Source: Pseudanabaena sp. M085S1SP2A07QC
GTDB taxonomy: Bacteria; Cyanobacteriota; Cyanobacteriia; Pseudanabaenales; Pseudanabaenaceae
Direction of reading: 5' to 3'
Assembly (NCBI GenBank): GCA_020404895.1
Contig: JADBWK010000126.1
Location: 1-35,678 of the forward strand
DNA: 35,678 bases
Part shown: piece by piece, positions 8,602 through 17,497 of the stretch
How positions within the stretch are numbered: position 1 is the stretch's first letter
Layout of the letters: every line of letters begins with the position of its first letter
Position numbers and translations under genes: made by a program
Notes under the pieces: model-generated
What the model was told of the DNA's origin: nothing
The model's input: only the letters and a program-made list of their open reading frames with translations
Database searches by the model: none

Positions 8602-9492
8602 ATGGATTTTTGGGAATGGTACGATCACAATTTTGTAGCGGCAAAACAACATGACGTAACTATATACGAACTTGATTGGTTAGTTTTAAGGCTAACTTCT
8701 TTAGATAAATTGGACTTAAGATTGCGATCGCCAAATATATCTCAAAAAGTTACACATGAAACTTTAATCAATCTTGATCAACTTTGGCAGAAAAGGCTAA
8801 GCGATCGTATTCCTGTGCAGTACCTCACAGGCGAAGTGACATGGCGAGATTTAGAATTACAAGTTTCTCCCGCTGTATTAATTCCCCGCCCTGAAACCGA
8901 ATTAATCATTGATATTGTTGCTGATTTTGTTAACAATAATAGTCAAGCTGAGATTTACAAAAATGGCATTTGGGTAGATTTAGGCACTGGTAGCGGCGCG
9001 ATCGCGATCGCCTTAGCACAGCATTTCTTAAATATAAAATCGCAAGCGCAAGTTCACGCAATTGATTACAGCGAAGCTGCTTTAGAAATAGCCAAAATTA
9101 ATGCTAACAAGAACCATCAGCAAGTTTATTTTCATCAAGGCAGTTGGTTTGAGCCATTAGCTAAATTAAATTTACAAAACCAAATTACGGGAATAGTTTC
9201 CAATCCGCCTTATATTCCCAGTCATGAAGTTTTAAATTTGCAACCAGAAGTCACAAATCACGAACCACATTTGGCGCTAGATGGTGGTGATGATGGACTT
9301 GATGCAATTCGAGAGTTAGTTAATACAGCACCACAATATTTAATTTCAGGTGGCTTTTGGATCGTAGAACTAATGGCAGGACAGTCAGAAATAGTGCGAT
9401 CGCTATTACAAGTAAATGGCAACTATACAAACATTCAAATACATCAAGATTATGCAGGAATCTTAAGATTTATATCTGCTAGTAGAAAATAA
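8602..9492 (+). CDS. prmC: Peptide chain release factor N5-glutamine methyltransferase
   Basis: PrmC methylates the glutamine of the GGQ motif in release factors RF1 and RF2 using S-adenosylmethionine. The 296-aa protein has the family's N-terminal helical domain, then VQYLTGEVTWRDLELQV and the PRPETE motif. The SAM-binding motif VDLGTGSGAIAIAL and the catalytic NPPYIP motif around residue 200 follow. All key motifs are present and length is normal. AGGGG lies 9 bp before the ATG. It starts immediately after a terminator, so it must have its own promoter or depend on read-through. No frameshift is seen. Confidence 0.95.
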   Translation: MDFWEWYDHNFVAAKQHDVTIYELDWLVLRLTSLDKLDLRLRSPNISQKVTHETLINLDQLWQKRLSDRIPVQYLTGEVTWRDLELQVSPAVLIPRPETELIIDIVADFVNNNSQAEIYKNGIWVDLGTGSGAIAIALAQHFLNIKSQAQVHAIDYSEAALEIAKINANKNHQQVYFHQGSWFEPLAKLNLQNQITGIVSNPPYIPSHEVLNLQPEVTNHEPHLALDGGDDGLDAIRELVNTAPQYLISGGFWIVELMAGQSEIVRSLLQVNGNYTNIQIHQDYAGILRFISASRK

Positions 9493-9624
9493 ATTCATAA
9501 TCGCTGATTAAAGAAATTATTAGATTTTAATTATTTAATTAATTTATCCTAGTCAAAACTTTTTGTTTCAGATGTCTAAAAATCTGCGTCATCTTTATAA
9601 TCTATCTAATAAACGCTATAAACT

Positions 9625-10164
9625 CTACCTTATTTGATAATAAGCGACATCAGATATCAATGGAATCTTATCAGCATACTTTCCTTGGACACAATTAAAG
9701 ACTGAATAAACAAATGCAGATATTATTGTCAAGAATGTGACACTAGAAATTGTTTGGAGTATGAAAGGGAAAAAATCAAATCTTCCGATAGTTTCCCATA
9801 AAATATTAACTATCACTTCAATAAGAGTAACAACAATATCTAACATTAGAGCCTGCATAGCATTGAAGCGTGTAAAATGATTTATCTTGTAGCTTCTAAC
9901 CACAAAAATAAATATACAAAACCAAGAAACAAAGCGGATCGAGATAAAGTCAATTATCCTAATAGAAAGGATTTTATCCACAAACGAAAAAGGAAGCAGT
10001 GCATAACCTAGCGGACTGAATTGCGCAACTAAAAAGTCAGCAAATCCAAACAACATCAATATTTGACCATAAATTTTTATGGAAACTACAGCAGCCATTG
10101 GGAATAAATATAATAGGGTGGTATATAGTCTATCTAAATAATTTATTGAACTACGTTTTGCCAT
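9625..10164 (-). CDS. Tic20-family membrane protein (downstream copy)
   Basis: A 179-aa protein with about four hydrophobic segments. Between the second and third lies HFTRFNAMQALMLDI, the characteristic Arg-Phe-Asn-x-Met-Gln-Ala signature of the Tic20/Ycf60 family. In chloroplasts Tic20 is part of the inner-envelope protein import channel; the role of cyanobacterial relatives is unsettled. It lies 30 bp after a second copy on the same strand, so the pair is probably one transcript made by tandem duplication. This copy is the more diverged, with more Phe and Ile. Family assignment is good; function is unknown. Confidence 0.82.
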   Translation of the reverse strand: MAKRSSINYLDRLYTTLLYLFPMAAVVSIKIYGQILMLFGFADFLVAQFSPLGYALLPFSFVDKILSIRIIDFISIRFVSWFCIFIFVVRSYKINHFTRFNAMQALMLDIVVTLIEVIVNILWETIGRFDFFPFILQTISSVTFLTIISAFVYSVFNCVQGKYADKIPLISDVAYYQIR

Positions 10165-10194
10165 AATTAAAATTGTATAGATAGTATGTAAAGT

Positions 10195-10704
10195 TTATAA
10201 TTCACACTGAAATGATGCAGCTTGGGAAAGGGCAGGAATATCAGAATATTCGCCTTTAATGCTGTGATAAATAGCATAACCAGCTATTAGCGTCGTACCG
10301 ATAAATATTGTGTTGGCAATGGTTGCGCTGATTACTGATGGTAAACCATTGTTAGACAATTGTTGGACAACCTGAAACAAAAGCTGAACAATAAATAATA
10401 CAATTTGCATTAACAAAGCTTGCATTGTATTAAAGCGAATAAAATGAGGTATACGAATATCTCTTACGATCAAAAAGAATAAACCCATAAACAAGAAAAA
10501 TTCACCTGTCAAACCAAGTACAGGCACTAGTGGAAATGCTAAAACATTTCCGTACAACCAAATAAATGGAAAAAATGGAAACACTAGGAGCGGAAACTGC
10601 TGAAATAGGACAGCCCCATAAATTACGCCTGCCGATATGGGTAATAAGTAAGGCAAGCAACTATAAAAGCGATGCAGAGGTATTACAGATTGCTGCCATG
10701 TCAT
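10195..10704 (-). CDS. Tic20-family membrane protein (upstream copy)
   Basis: A 169-aa protein with an N-terminal motif SVIPLHRFYSCLPYLLPIS and four hydrophobic segments. It carries HFIRFNTMQALLMQI, the Tic20 signature. It has the same layout as the neighbour at 9625-10164 but clearly different sequence, so the duplication is old. It is the first gene of the pair, with AGAGA upstream of its ATG. The family-B palindromic element lies in its upstream region, 37 bp before the start codon. Inner-membrane (or thylakoid) location is expected. The biochemical role in cyanobacteria is not settled. Confidence 0.84.
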   Translation of the reverse strand: MTWQQSVIPLHRFYSCLPYLLPISAGVIYGAVLFQQFPLLVFPFFPFIWLYGNVLAFPLVPVLGLTGEFFLFMGLFFLIVRDIRIPHFIRFNTMQALLMQIVLFIVQLLFQVVQQLSNNGLPSVISATIANTIFIGTTLIAGYAIYHSIKGEYSDIPALSQAASFQCEL

Positions 10705-10741
10705 AACGATTTTCTCTCATTTCGTTGCTTGTTGTTAGATT

Positions 10742-10840
10742 TATAGCAACCCTAATTCATTTGCGGAATTGATATATTTTGAGAGAGAGTGCGCCCCTTT
10801 GGGGCGCACTCTCTCTCAAGCCGATTAGGATTGCTGTATA
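10742..10840. repeat. Palindromic element, family B copy 2
   Basis: Bounded by TATA. The outer parts are TATAGCAACCCTAATTCATT and TTAGGATTGCTGTATA, close to those of 6430-6521. The core is a 17-bp perfect stem GAGAGAGAGTGCGCCCC around TTT, unrelated to the core of copy 1. It lies between the divergent Tic20-like and chlH genes. Confidence 0.78.
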
Positions 10841-11122
10841 TGAATTCGATTTTAGCTTAAGACTCTTCAAGAGATTTAAAAAATATTTACATTTTGCTGT
10901 CATAAAGCTTAAGAAATGTAACGAAATGTAAACAAATCAATTTCAAATTATTGCATTTATAGCCCAAAATCAACCACTGCAATGGTTGTCTGGTATTAAA
11001 TAGTGAGTAGGTATAAATCTTTAGTTGCCAATTGTTACCTTACGTAACAGTTTGATCAACAAATAACGAATCAGCCAAATTTAAAATTCCCAAAAATCAG
11101 GACTGTAATTTAAGGAGACTGC
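10841..11122 (+). promoter_or_regulatory. Upstream region of chlH
   Basis: This 282-bp stretch has no gene. It holds a direct repeat AAATGTAACGAAATGTAA near 10914, and a short inverted repeat GTTACCTTACGTAAC near 11034 that could be an operator. A TTGTCT and a TATAAA near 10988-11015 are spaced a little too widely for a canonical promoter. A clear ribosome-binding site AAGGAG lies eight bases before the chlH ATG. Regulator identity cannot be told. Confidence 0.45.
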
Positions 11123-14100
11123 ATGTTCACTTCTGCGCCACCGATCGCATCACTATCTAGTAGACGTATCATTCCCGAAAATCTACAGGGTCGGGTCTTA
11201 ATGAAGTTGGTCTATGTAGTGCTCGAACCTCAATACCAGAGCGCTATGTCGGCGGCTGTAAAGTCAATCAACAAAAATAATCCCAACCTTGCGATCGAGG
11301 TAAGTGGCTATCTAATTGAGGATATTCGGAGTCCCAAAAATTATGAGGAATTCAAAGAGGATATTGCTGGCGCTGATATTTTCATCGCATCGCTAATTTT
11401 TATTGATGATCTTGCCACCAAGATTGCTCTCGCTGTAGCTCCCCATCGCGATCGCCTCTCTGCCTGTGTAGTATTCCCTTCGATGCCAGAGGTGATGCGC
11501 CTGAATAAAATGGGCAGTTTCAGTATGGAAAATCTGGGACAGTCCAAGAGTGCGATCGCGCAGTTTATGCGGAAGCGTAAAGAGAAATCAGGGAGTTCTT
11601 TTCAGGACAGTATGCTCAAGGTAGTTCAGACTTTGCCGAAGATCCTTAAATATATGCCGATGGACAAGGCGCAGGATGCTCGCAACTTTATGTTGAGCTT
11701 CCAATATTGGCTGGGTGGCTCGACCGAAAACCTTGAAAATTTCTTGTTGATGCTTGCCCAAAATTATTTGCCCAGTGTCAAGGCAAGAGCTAGCGAAACT
11801 GGTTCGGCAAATCTGATCATTAAAGATCCTGTCACATACTTGGAAAAGGGGCTTTGGCATCCACTTGCGCCAAAGATGTTCGAGACTACATCTGACTATT
11901 TAAAATGGTTTAACGCCCGCGAAGATATCTCTGATGACATGAAAGATCCCCTCGCGCCATGCGTGGGCTTGCTGATGGCAAGGACTCACCTTGTCACGGG
12001 CGATGACGCGCATTATGTGGCGATGGTGCAAGAATTGGAATCTCTTGGGGCGCGAGTAATTTCTGTATTTAACGGGGGCTTGGATTTCTCCAATGCTGTG
12101 GAAGAATATTTTTATGATCCTAAACAAAAGGATCGGGCGATCGTCGATAGTGTCGTTTCACTGACTGGATTTGCTTTAGTTGGGGGTCCTGCTAAACAAG
12201 ATCACCCCAAAGCAATTAAAGCTCTCGAAAAGCTCAACCGTCCCTACATGGTGGCTTTGCCCCTCGTATTCCAAACTACCGAAGAATGGCAAGATAGCGA
12301 TCTTGGTTTGCATCCTGTGCAAGTTGCTTTGCAAGTCGCTTTGCCTGAACTTGATGGTGGACTCGATCCAATTGTGCTGTCGGGTCGCGATAGTATGACG
12401 GGAAGATCCCATGCGATCGGCGATCGCCTTGAAACTATTGCTAACCGTGCAATCAAATGGGCAAATCTCCGCCGTAAGCCCCGTCACGAGAAGAAACTCG
12501 CGATCACGATCTTCAGTTTCCCACCTGACAAGGGCAATATCGGAACGGCTGCTTATTTGGATGTATTCTCTTCCATTCATAAAGTTGCAGAAGCCCTTGG
12601 TAACAATGGCTATGATGTCCAAGGATTGCCTAAGACATCCCACGACATGATGGAAGATATCTTGCATAATCCTGAAGCAATGGTCGGTAGCCCCGAACTC
12701 AACGTTGCTTACAAGATGTCTGTTCCTGAGTATGAAGCAAATACTCCCTACGTCGATCGCATTATCGAGCAGTGGGGAGCCGCCCCTGGACATCTGAATT
12801 CCGATGGACAGAATCTGCTGATTTACGGTAAGCAATATGGCAATCTATTTGTCGGTGTGCAGCCAACATTCGGCTATGAAGGTGACCCCATGCGTTTGCT
12901 GTTTAGTAAATCTGCATCTCCGCACCACGGATTTGTGGCTTACTACACCTATCTCAACCATATCTGGGGAGCCGATGCTGTCCTCCACTTCGGTACTCAT
13001 GGCTCAATGGAGTTCATGCCAGGGAAGCAAGTTGGAATGTCGGGCGAATGTTTCCCTGACAGCTTAATTGGGGCATTGCCAAACATCTATTACTACGCCG
13101 TAAACAATCCATCGGAAGCCACGATCGCTAAACGTCGCGGTTATGCCACGATCATCAGCTATATCACTCCTGCTCCTGAAAATGCTGGTTTGAGCCGTAA
13201 TTTGCAAGAACTCAGCGAACTGATTGCTTCTTACAAAGATTTGCGGACAGGTAGTCGCGGCATCCAAATCACGAACACGATTATGGATAAAGTGCGCTTG
13301 GTGAATCTGGATAAGGATGTGCAACTTCCCGATCAAGATGCCAAAGAGATGGATCTAGAGGGACGTGATAACGTCATTGGTCAAGTTTATAACAAACTGA
13401 TGGAAATCGAATCGCGAGTGCTGCCCTGTGGTTTACACATTGTCGGCGAACCTCCGAAAGTGGAAGATGTCACCGATGTCTTGACCAGTATCGCCAGCTT
13501 CGATCGCCCTGAAGACAATATGAAGTCTTTGTTGCGGATCCTGTGTGAAGCGATCGGACGCGATATTGAACAGCTATACAAATCCAGCGACAAGGGCATT
13601 TATGCTGATGTGGAATTATTGTCTGGCATTAGGGCGATCGCTAACAAAGCCGTGGGTGCATTGGTCAAAGCTAAAGCTGATGATGATGGCAAAGTTTCCA
13701 AAATCTCCGTTCTCAACTTCTTTAAAATGGGTAAAACCGAACCTTGGATTGAAGTTTTCCAAGAAGCGGGTTATGCCAACATCAATAAAGATGACATCAA
13801 GCCTCTCTTTGAGTTTCTAGAGTTCTGTCTCAAACAAATTGTTGCTGACAATGAACTTGGCGGTCTCATTCGCGCCCTAGAAGGTGACTATATTCTGCCT
13901 AGCCCTGGGGGAGATCCAATCCGCAATCCCCTAGTTCTGCCCACTGGCAAGAATATGCACGCTCTTGACCCTAATTCAATTCCCACGAGTGCAGCAGTAC
14001 AAGCAGCGAAAACCGTAGTTGATCGCCTCTTAGAACGCCAACGTCAAGATAACAATGGAGTCTATCCCGAAACGATCGCGGTCGTCCTCTGGGGAACCGA

Positions 14101-15127
14101 CAACATCAAGACCTACGGCGAATCCCTCGCTCAAGTTCTCTGCATGATCGGCGTGAAGCCCATGCCCGATGCTCTCGGTCGCATCAATCGTTTAGAGTTA
14201 ACACCTCTCGAAGAACTGGGAAGACCTCGCGTTGATGTAGTCGTCAACTGCTCAGGCGTATTCCGCGATTTGTTTGTTAATCAAATGGACTTAATCGATC
14301 GCGCTGTGAGAATGGCAGCCGAAGCCGATGAGCCTTTGGAAATGAACTTTGTCCGCAAACACGCGATCGCCCAAGCCGAAGAGTTTGGCTTAACCATCAG
14401 TCAAGCCGCAACTCGCGTCTTTAGTAATTCATCGGGTTCCTATTCCTCTAACGTCAACCTTGCTGTGGAAAACAGCACATGGGAAAACGAAGAAGAATTG
14501 CAACAGATGTACTTATCACGCAAGTCCTTCGCCTTTGGTGGCAATGTCAGCAACACCCAACAGCGTCAGCTTTACGAAGCCTCACTGAAGACCGTTGACA
14601 TGACCTTCCAAAACTTGGACTCTTCAGAAATCAGTCTCACCGATGTATCCCACTACTTCGACTCTGACCCCACTAAGCTCGTTGGCAGTCTCCGCAAAGA
14701 TGGCAAAAAACCCGCCTCTTTTGTCGCTGATACCACCACAGCTAATGCTCAAGTCCGCACCCTGACTGAGACAGTTCGCCTCGATACCCGCACCAAGATT
14801 CTCAATCCTAAATGGTATGAGGGAATGCTCAAGAGTGGTTACGAAGGTGTGCGCGAAATCTCCAAGCGCCTTGTGAATACGATGGGCTGGTCGGCAACGG
14901 CTGGAGCAGTGGACAACTGGGTTTACGAAGATGTTAATGATGTCTATGTGAACGATAAAGAGATGTGCGATCGGCTCAAAAATCTCAACCCCAATTCGTT
15001 CCGTAAGATTGTTGGTACTCTCTTGGAAGTCAATGGTCGCGGCTATTGGGAAACCAGTGAAGAGAATCTGGATAGATTGCGTGAGCTATATCAAGAACTC
15101 GAAGACCGCATTGAAGGTGTAGAGTAA
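11123..15127 (+). CDS. chlH: Magnesium chelatase subunit H
   Basis: ChlH is the large porphyrin-binding subunit of the magnesium chelatase. With ChlI and ChlD it inserts Mg into protoporphyrin IX, committing it to chlorophyll. The 1334-aa length is typical. The N-terminus ([11 protein letters not shown], then [20 protein letters not shown]) matches cyanobacterial ChlH, so the ATG at 11123 is chosen. Further family segments include [20 protein letters not shown] and [20 protein letters not shown]. The closely related CobN of cobalt chelatase is less likely given the cyanobacterial-type start and photosynthetic context. It has a strong SD and is followed immediately by a terminator, so it is monocistronic. 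No damage is visible. Confidence 0.96.
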   Translation: MFTSAPPIASLSSRRIIPENLQGRVLMKLVYVVLEPQYQSAMSAAVKSINKNNPNLAIEVSGYLIEDIRSPKNYEEFKEDIAGADIFIASLIFIDDLATKIALAVAPHRDRLSACVVFPSMPEVMRLNKMGSFSMENLGQSKSAIAQFMRKRKEKSGSSFQDSMLKVVQTLPKILKYMPMDKAQDARNFMLSFQYWLGGSTENLENFLLMLAQNYLPSVKARASETGSANLIIKDPVTYLEKGLWHPLAPKMFETTSDYLKWFNAREDISDDMKDPLAPCVGLLMARTHLVTGDDAHYVAMVQELESLGARVISVFNGGLDFSNAVEEYFYDPKQKDRAIVDSVVSLTGFALVGGPAKQDHPKAIKALEKLNRPYMVALPLVFQTTEEWQDSDLGLHPVQVALQVALPELDGGLDPIVLSGRDSMTGRSHAIGDRLETIANRAIKWANLRRKPRHEKKLAITIFSFPPDKGNIGTAAYLDVFSSIHKVAEALGNNGYDVQGLPKTSHDMMEDILHNPEAMVGSPELNVAYKMSVPEYEANTPYVDRIIEQWGAAPGHLNSDGQNLLIYGKQYGNLFVGVQPTFGYEGDPMRLLFSKSASPHHGFVAYYTYLNHIWGADAVLHFGTHGSMEFMPGKQVGMSGECFPDSLIGALPNIYYYAVNNPSEATIAKRRGYATIISYITPAPENAGLSRNLQELSELIASYKDLRTGSRGIQITNTIMDKVRLVNLDKDVQLPDQDAKEMDLEGRDNVIGQVYNKLMEIESRVLPCGLHIVGEPPKVEDVTDVLTSIASFDRPEDNMKSLLRILCEAIGRDIEQLYKSSDKGIYADVELLSGIRAIANKAVGALVKAKADDDGKVSKISVLNFFKMGKTEPWIEVFQEAGYANINKDDIKPLFEFLEFCLKQIVADNELGGLIRALEGDYILPSPGGDPIRNPLVLPTGKNMHALDPNSIPTSAAVQAAKTVVDRLLERQRQDNNGVYPETIAVVLWGTDNIKTYGESLAQVLCMIGVKPMPDALGRINRLELTPLEELGRPRVDVVVNCSGVFRDLFVNQMDLIDRAVRMAAEADEPLEMNFVRKHAIAQAEEFGLTISQAATRVFSNSSGSYSSNVNLAVENSTWENEEELQQMYLSRKSFAFGGNVSNTQQRQLYEASLKTVDMTFQNLDSSEISLTDVSHYFDSDPTKLVGSLRKDGKKPASFVADTTTANAQVRTLTETVRLDTRTKILNPKWYEGMLKSGYEGVREISKRLVNTMGWSATAGAVDNWVYEDVNDVYVNDKEMCDRLKNLNPNSFRKIVGTLLEVNGRGYWETSEENLDRLRELYQELEDRIEGVE

Positions 15128-15132
15128 AATTT

Positions 15133-15162
15133 AAAAAAGGCGGTGCTTGCGCCGCCTTTTTT
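15133..15162 (+). terminator. Intrinsic terminator of chlH
   Basis: A stem AAAAAAGGCGG with its complement CCGCCTTTTTT, with inner pairing of GC around a TT loop, begins five bases after the chlH stop and ends in a T-run. Confidence 0.88.
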
Positions 15163-15192
15163 GTATGCAATTTACGATTATTAAAAGCCACT

Positions 15193-15441
15193 ATGCCAGA
15201 AGTTGCTAGATTTTACGGTATTACGATCAAGGTATTTTTTGGTGATCATCCACCGCCATATTTTCATGCTATTTATGGCGATTTCAATGCTTTGATTAGC
15301 ATAGAATCTCTGGAAATTATCGAAGGAGATTTACCGAGTCGGGCTGAAAAGTTAGTATTAGAATGGGCTACGCTGTATCAAAGTGAATTACTGAATATGT
15401 GGAATACTCAAGATTTTTGTAAGTTACCGCCTTTAAAGTAA
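15193..15441 (+). CDS. DUF4160 domain protein
   Basis: An 82-aa protein with the DUF4160 pattern: MPEVARFYGITIKVFFGDH followed by HPPPYFHAIYGDF. The C-terminal half contains LPSRAEKLVLEWATLYQSEL. DUF4160 proteins are small and often sit next to DUF2442 proteins, as here. The stop codon overlaps the first possible start of the DUF2442 gene (TAATG), implying coupling. The pair is often suspected to be a toxin-antitoxin-like module, but no activity is established. It is intact. Confidence 0.85.
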   Translation: MPEVARFYGITIKVFFGDHPPPYFHAIYGDFNALISIESLEIIEGDLPSRAEKLVLEWATLYQSELLNMWNTQDFCKLPPLK

Positions 15442-15725
15442 TGTTTGCCATGAGACCACCTAAAATTATTTCTGCTCAAGTTGTAGGCGATCGCACTTTA
15501 TTGATTGAGTTTAGCGATCTTGAGTTCAAGCAATACGATATCTCTAATTTGCTAAGTAAACCAATGTTTGCACCGTTGAAAAATCCTAGCTTTTTTAAGA
15601 ATTTTAGGATTGAGGCTGGTGGTTATGGGTTGGTTTGGAATGAGGATATTGATATTAGCGAGTATGAACTTTGGAAAAATGGAATTAGTCTTAAATATGA
15701 ACTATCGAAATTACATCACAATTGA
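15441..15725 (+). CDS. DUF2442 domain protein
   Basis: A 94-aa protein (91 aa if the second ATG at 15450 is used) with PKIISAQVVGDRTLLIEF, then FKNFRIEAGGYGLVWNEDID, the usual DUF2442 pattern. It overlaps the preceding DUF4160 stop and itself overlaps the start of the broken DUF433 ORF by 29 bp. Such dense packing is typical of small toxin-antitoxin-like cassettes. The domain assignment is from pattern memory; function is unknown. Confidence 0.83.
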   Translation: MFAMRPPKIISAQVVGDRTLLIEFSDLEFKQYDISNLLSKPMFAPLKNPSFFKNFRIEAGGYGLVWNEDIDISEYELWKNGISLKYELSKLHHN

Positions 15726-15818
15726 GCCAAACAAACGCGGTGGTAAGCCCTGCGTGCGTGGTTTGCGGATTACGGTTTATGAAGTGCTAAATATCTAGAT
15801 TCTGATATGACAGAACAA
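15697..15818 (+). pseudogene. DUF433 antitoxin-like gene, frameshifted and cut by an insertion-sequence remnant
   Basis: The ATG at 15697 begins MNYRNYITIEPNKRGGKP, followed by GLRITVYEVL, the typical N-terminus of DUF433 (VapB-like) antitoxins. The frame then stops at 15798. One base short, near 15788/15789, would continue as KYLDSDMTEQ, which matches the next DUF433 segment. After about 15818 the sequence is that of a transposase fragment on the other strand, so the rest of the gene and any partner toxin are lost. The single-base shift could be an assembly error, but the loss of the 3' half could not. Confidence 0.72.
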
Positions 15819-16626
15819 CTAACCGAGAGTTTAGCGCCAAACTCCACAGGTGTTCCTGATTTACCTCTGACAATCAGGCGCACATGATGTTGCGTAATAC
15901 TGACGATGCGGTCGTCTATACGATGACAACTTTGCTCGTACATCAATTGTTGTTGCCGATATACTTCACTGACCACCAGTAAGTTCCGATAGAGATTCTT
16001 CTTCAATTCTGATAGCTTTGCTCCTGCGGCAATTAGGGTATCGATATGGGCAAGATTGCGACGGACATATCCCAACTGTTGGCGCATTGCTTTGCGTATC
16101 TCTTTACCATTGGGTTTGCGTTGTTTGGCAATTTGTAGATAAGCTGTCCTTGCTTCACGGCGATAGGTGCGTGGTTTCTTCGGTAATTGTTCTTTCACTT
16201 GTGGGTATAGCGCATCAATCACAATTTCCGTTTGTTCCCTTGCTTCGTTCAACAGTTTGATGTCTGTGGGATAACGGATGTCAGTTGGGGCGACTGTTGC
16301 ATCTAGCAGCAATTTCCCTTGGTTTGCTGGTTCTATTTCTTGCTGTTCCTTTTCCACCTTTATGGGTTCTCGCGGATCTGTTCTACTGTCTCTTCGTCGC
16401 TTGTTCCTAATTTTTCTTTGATGATCAGCGCCCCAAGCACCATCTGAAATGGCTTTGCTGGTGCTCCTTGTCCTTCGCTAAATTGTTCTGCATATTCACT
16501 CTCAAATTGTTCCCACGGTAATAGTTCCGCTAATTTTACCCATCGATTTTCTCCTGACAGTTTGCCGCCAAATGGTAAGTAGAAATTCTCGAATGATAGT
16601 TGTCCTATAGGGGTTTTTCGGTACAT
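15819..16626 (-). pseudogene. IS5/IS1182-type transposase, internally deleted and truncated
   Basis: Two pieces of one transposase can be read. The first begins with the ATG at 16626: MYRKTPIGQLSFENFYLPFG, then GTSDEETVEQIRENP, the N-terminal DUF772-type domain, ending in a stop near 16360. The second runs from a GTG near 16357 in a different frame. It contains LLLDATVAPTDIRYPTD, then YRNLLVVSEVYRQQQLMYEQ and VRGKSGTPVEFGAKLSV. Judging from relatives, some tens of residues between the pieces are missing, and the C-terminal catalytic part after GAKLSV is gone. The mix of frames and deletion means it is inactive. Exact IS family assignment needs a search. Confidence 0.82.
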
Positions 16627-16742
16627 GAAATTTTATCGGTGCAAGGTTTTTTCTTTGTTTTGCTGCTTTTCTTTGCATTTTATCAGTTTTCAAGGCAACG
16701 AAAACTAATGCTCGTATGCTTTTCTTGCTTTTTCAGCAAGCC
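16627..16742. other. Junction between the two insertion-sequence remnants
   Basis: The stretch between the IS5-type start codon and the IS30-type fragment is T-rich and contains TTTTATCGGTGC and TTTTATCAGTTTTCAAGG. One of these may be an old inverted-repeat end. No matching opposite end was found, so limits of the element are not resolved. Confidence 0.3.
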
Positions 16743-16910
16743 CTAATTAGAGAGTTCTATCCCAAAAGTACTAACTTCAATATCGTGAAAGAAGAAGACT
16801 TTCAGGGAGCCGTGGATTTTATAAATCACAGACCGAGAAAATCTCTTGACTATCGTACCCCTTACGAAGTATTCTTTGCTTCATCAGAACTCGTTGCATT
16901 TCATAATTGA
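16743..16910 (+). pseudogene. IS30-family transposase, C-terminal fragment
   Basis: The reading frame contains LIREFYPKSTNF, then FINHRPRKSLDYRTPYEVFF, which is the conserved C-terminal end of IS30-type integrase-fold transposases. The stop at 16908-16910 is the likely original one. Everything upstream of LIREFYPK, including two catalytic acids of the DDE triad, is missing. It is a dead fragment next to another dead IS. Confidence 0.75.
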
Positions 16911-16968
16911 ATTAGCGATAATAATTAACTAGATTAAGTCTCTAGTAAGCAGGAAGGCTTAATTATTT

Positions 16969-17043
16969 GTAGGATGCGTTAGTGCAACGTAACGCATCCA
17001 TTGGTTAAAGATGATGCGTTACGCTATCGCTAACCCATCCTAC
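16969..17043. repeat. GTAGGATG-type palindromic repeat
   Basis: GTAGGATGCGTTAG at the left pairs with CTAACCCATCCTAC at the right. Each arm also contains a smaller inverted repeat, GATGCGTTA with TAACGCATC. It matches the type of 4304-4338. It lies upstream of the PAS gene; a role in expression is possible but not shown. Confidence 0.7.
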
Positions 17044-17106
17044 ATTTAATTGCAACAACTTACTTAAGTACATAATTAACATCATATTATTTTTGAGGAT
17101 TTCTCT

Positions 17107-17466
17107 ATGAAACGTTCCGAGTCACTTGCTGAGATTTTAACTGGAGATCTCCCTAGTGTCATTGCTGACTTTCAAGGAATTATTGTTGATGTCAATGAGC
17201 ATTTTGAAATATTTACGGGATGGAAAAAACAGGAAATTGTTGGGCAACTGATCTCGGTAATTTTACCAAGTTATTTTCGAGAATCTCATCATATGGGATT
17301 TTCTCGCTTCACTGCATCTGGTGTTGCGACTATTCTCAATCACCCACTAGAGCTTAAAGTTATTACTAAAGACGAGCGAGAGATCCTATCTGAGCACTAT
17401 ATTCTTGCTGAAAAACAAGACGATAAATGGAGCTTTGGGGCAACACTTCGACCACTTGAATCTTGA
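17107..17466 (+). CDS. Single-domain PAS sensor protein
   Basis: A 119-aa protein almost entirely made of one PAS domain. It has [18 protein letters not shown], then [19 protein letters not shown] and the C-terminal strand [11 protein letters not shown]. There is no kinase, receiver or membrane segment. GAGGA lies about ten bases before the ATG. It precedes the hybrid kinase by 31 bp on the same strand, so it is likely co-transcribed and may feed a signal to that kinase. The ligand is unknown. An alternative is that it was once the N-terminal part of the kinase and has been split by a frameshift, since the two lie in different frames. The kinase has its own PAS-like region, which argues against this. 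Confidence 0.78.
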   Translation: MKRSESLAEILTGDLPSVIADFQGIIVDVNEHFEIFTGWKKQEIVGQLISVILPSYFRESHHMGFSRFTASGVATILNHPLELKVITKDEREILSEHYILAEKQDDKWSFGATLRPLES

Positions 17467-17497
17467 TTTTTTAGTTGACAATCCTAAGATTATATTC

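Noticed and set aside
10841-11122. A tRNA or riboswitch ahead of chlH
   Set aside because: No cloverleaf or conserved riboswitch core could be read; only short repeats are visible.
11341-13820. Alternative-frame ORFs within chlH, some over 200 aa
   Set aside because: They are fully covered by the intact chlH gene and show no family motifs.
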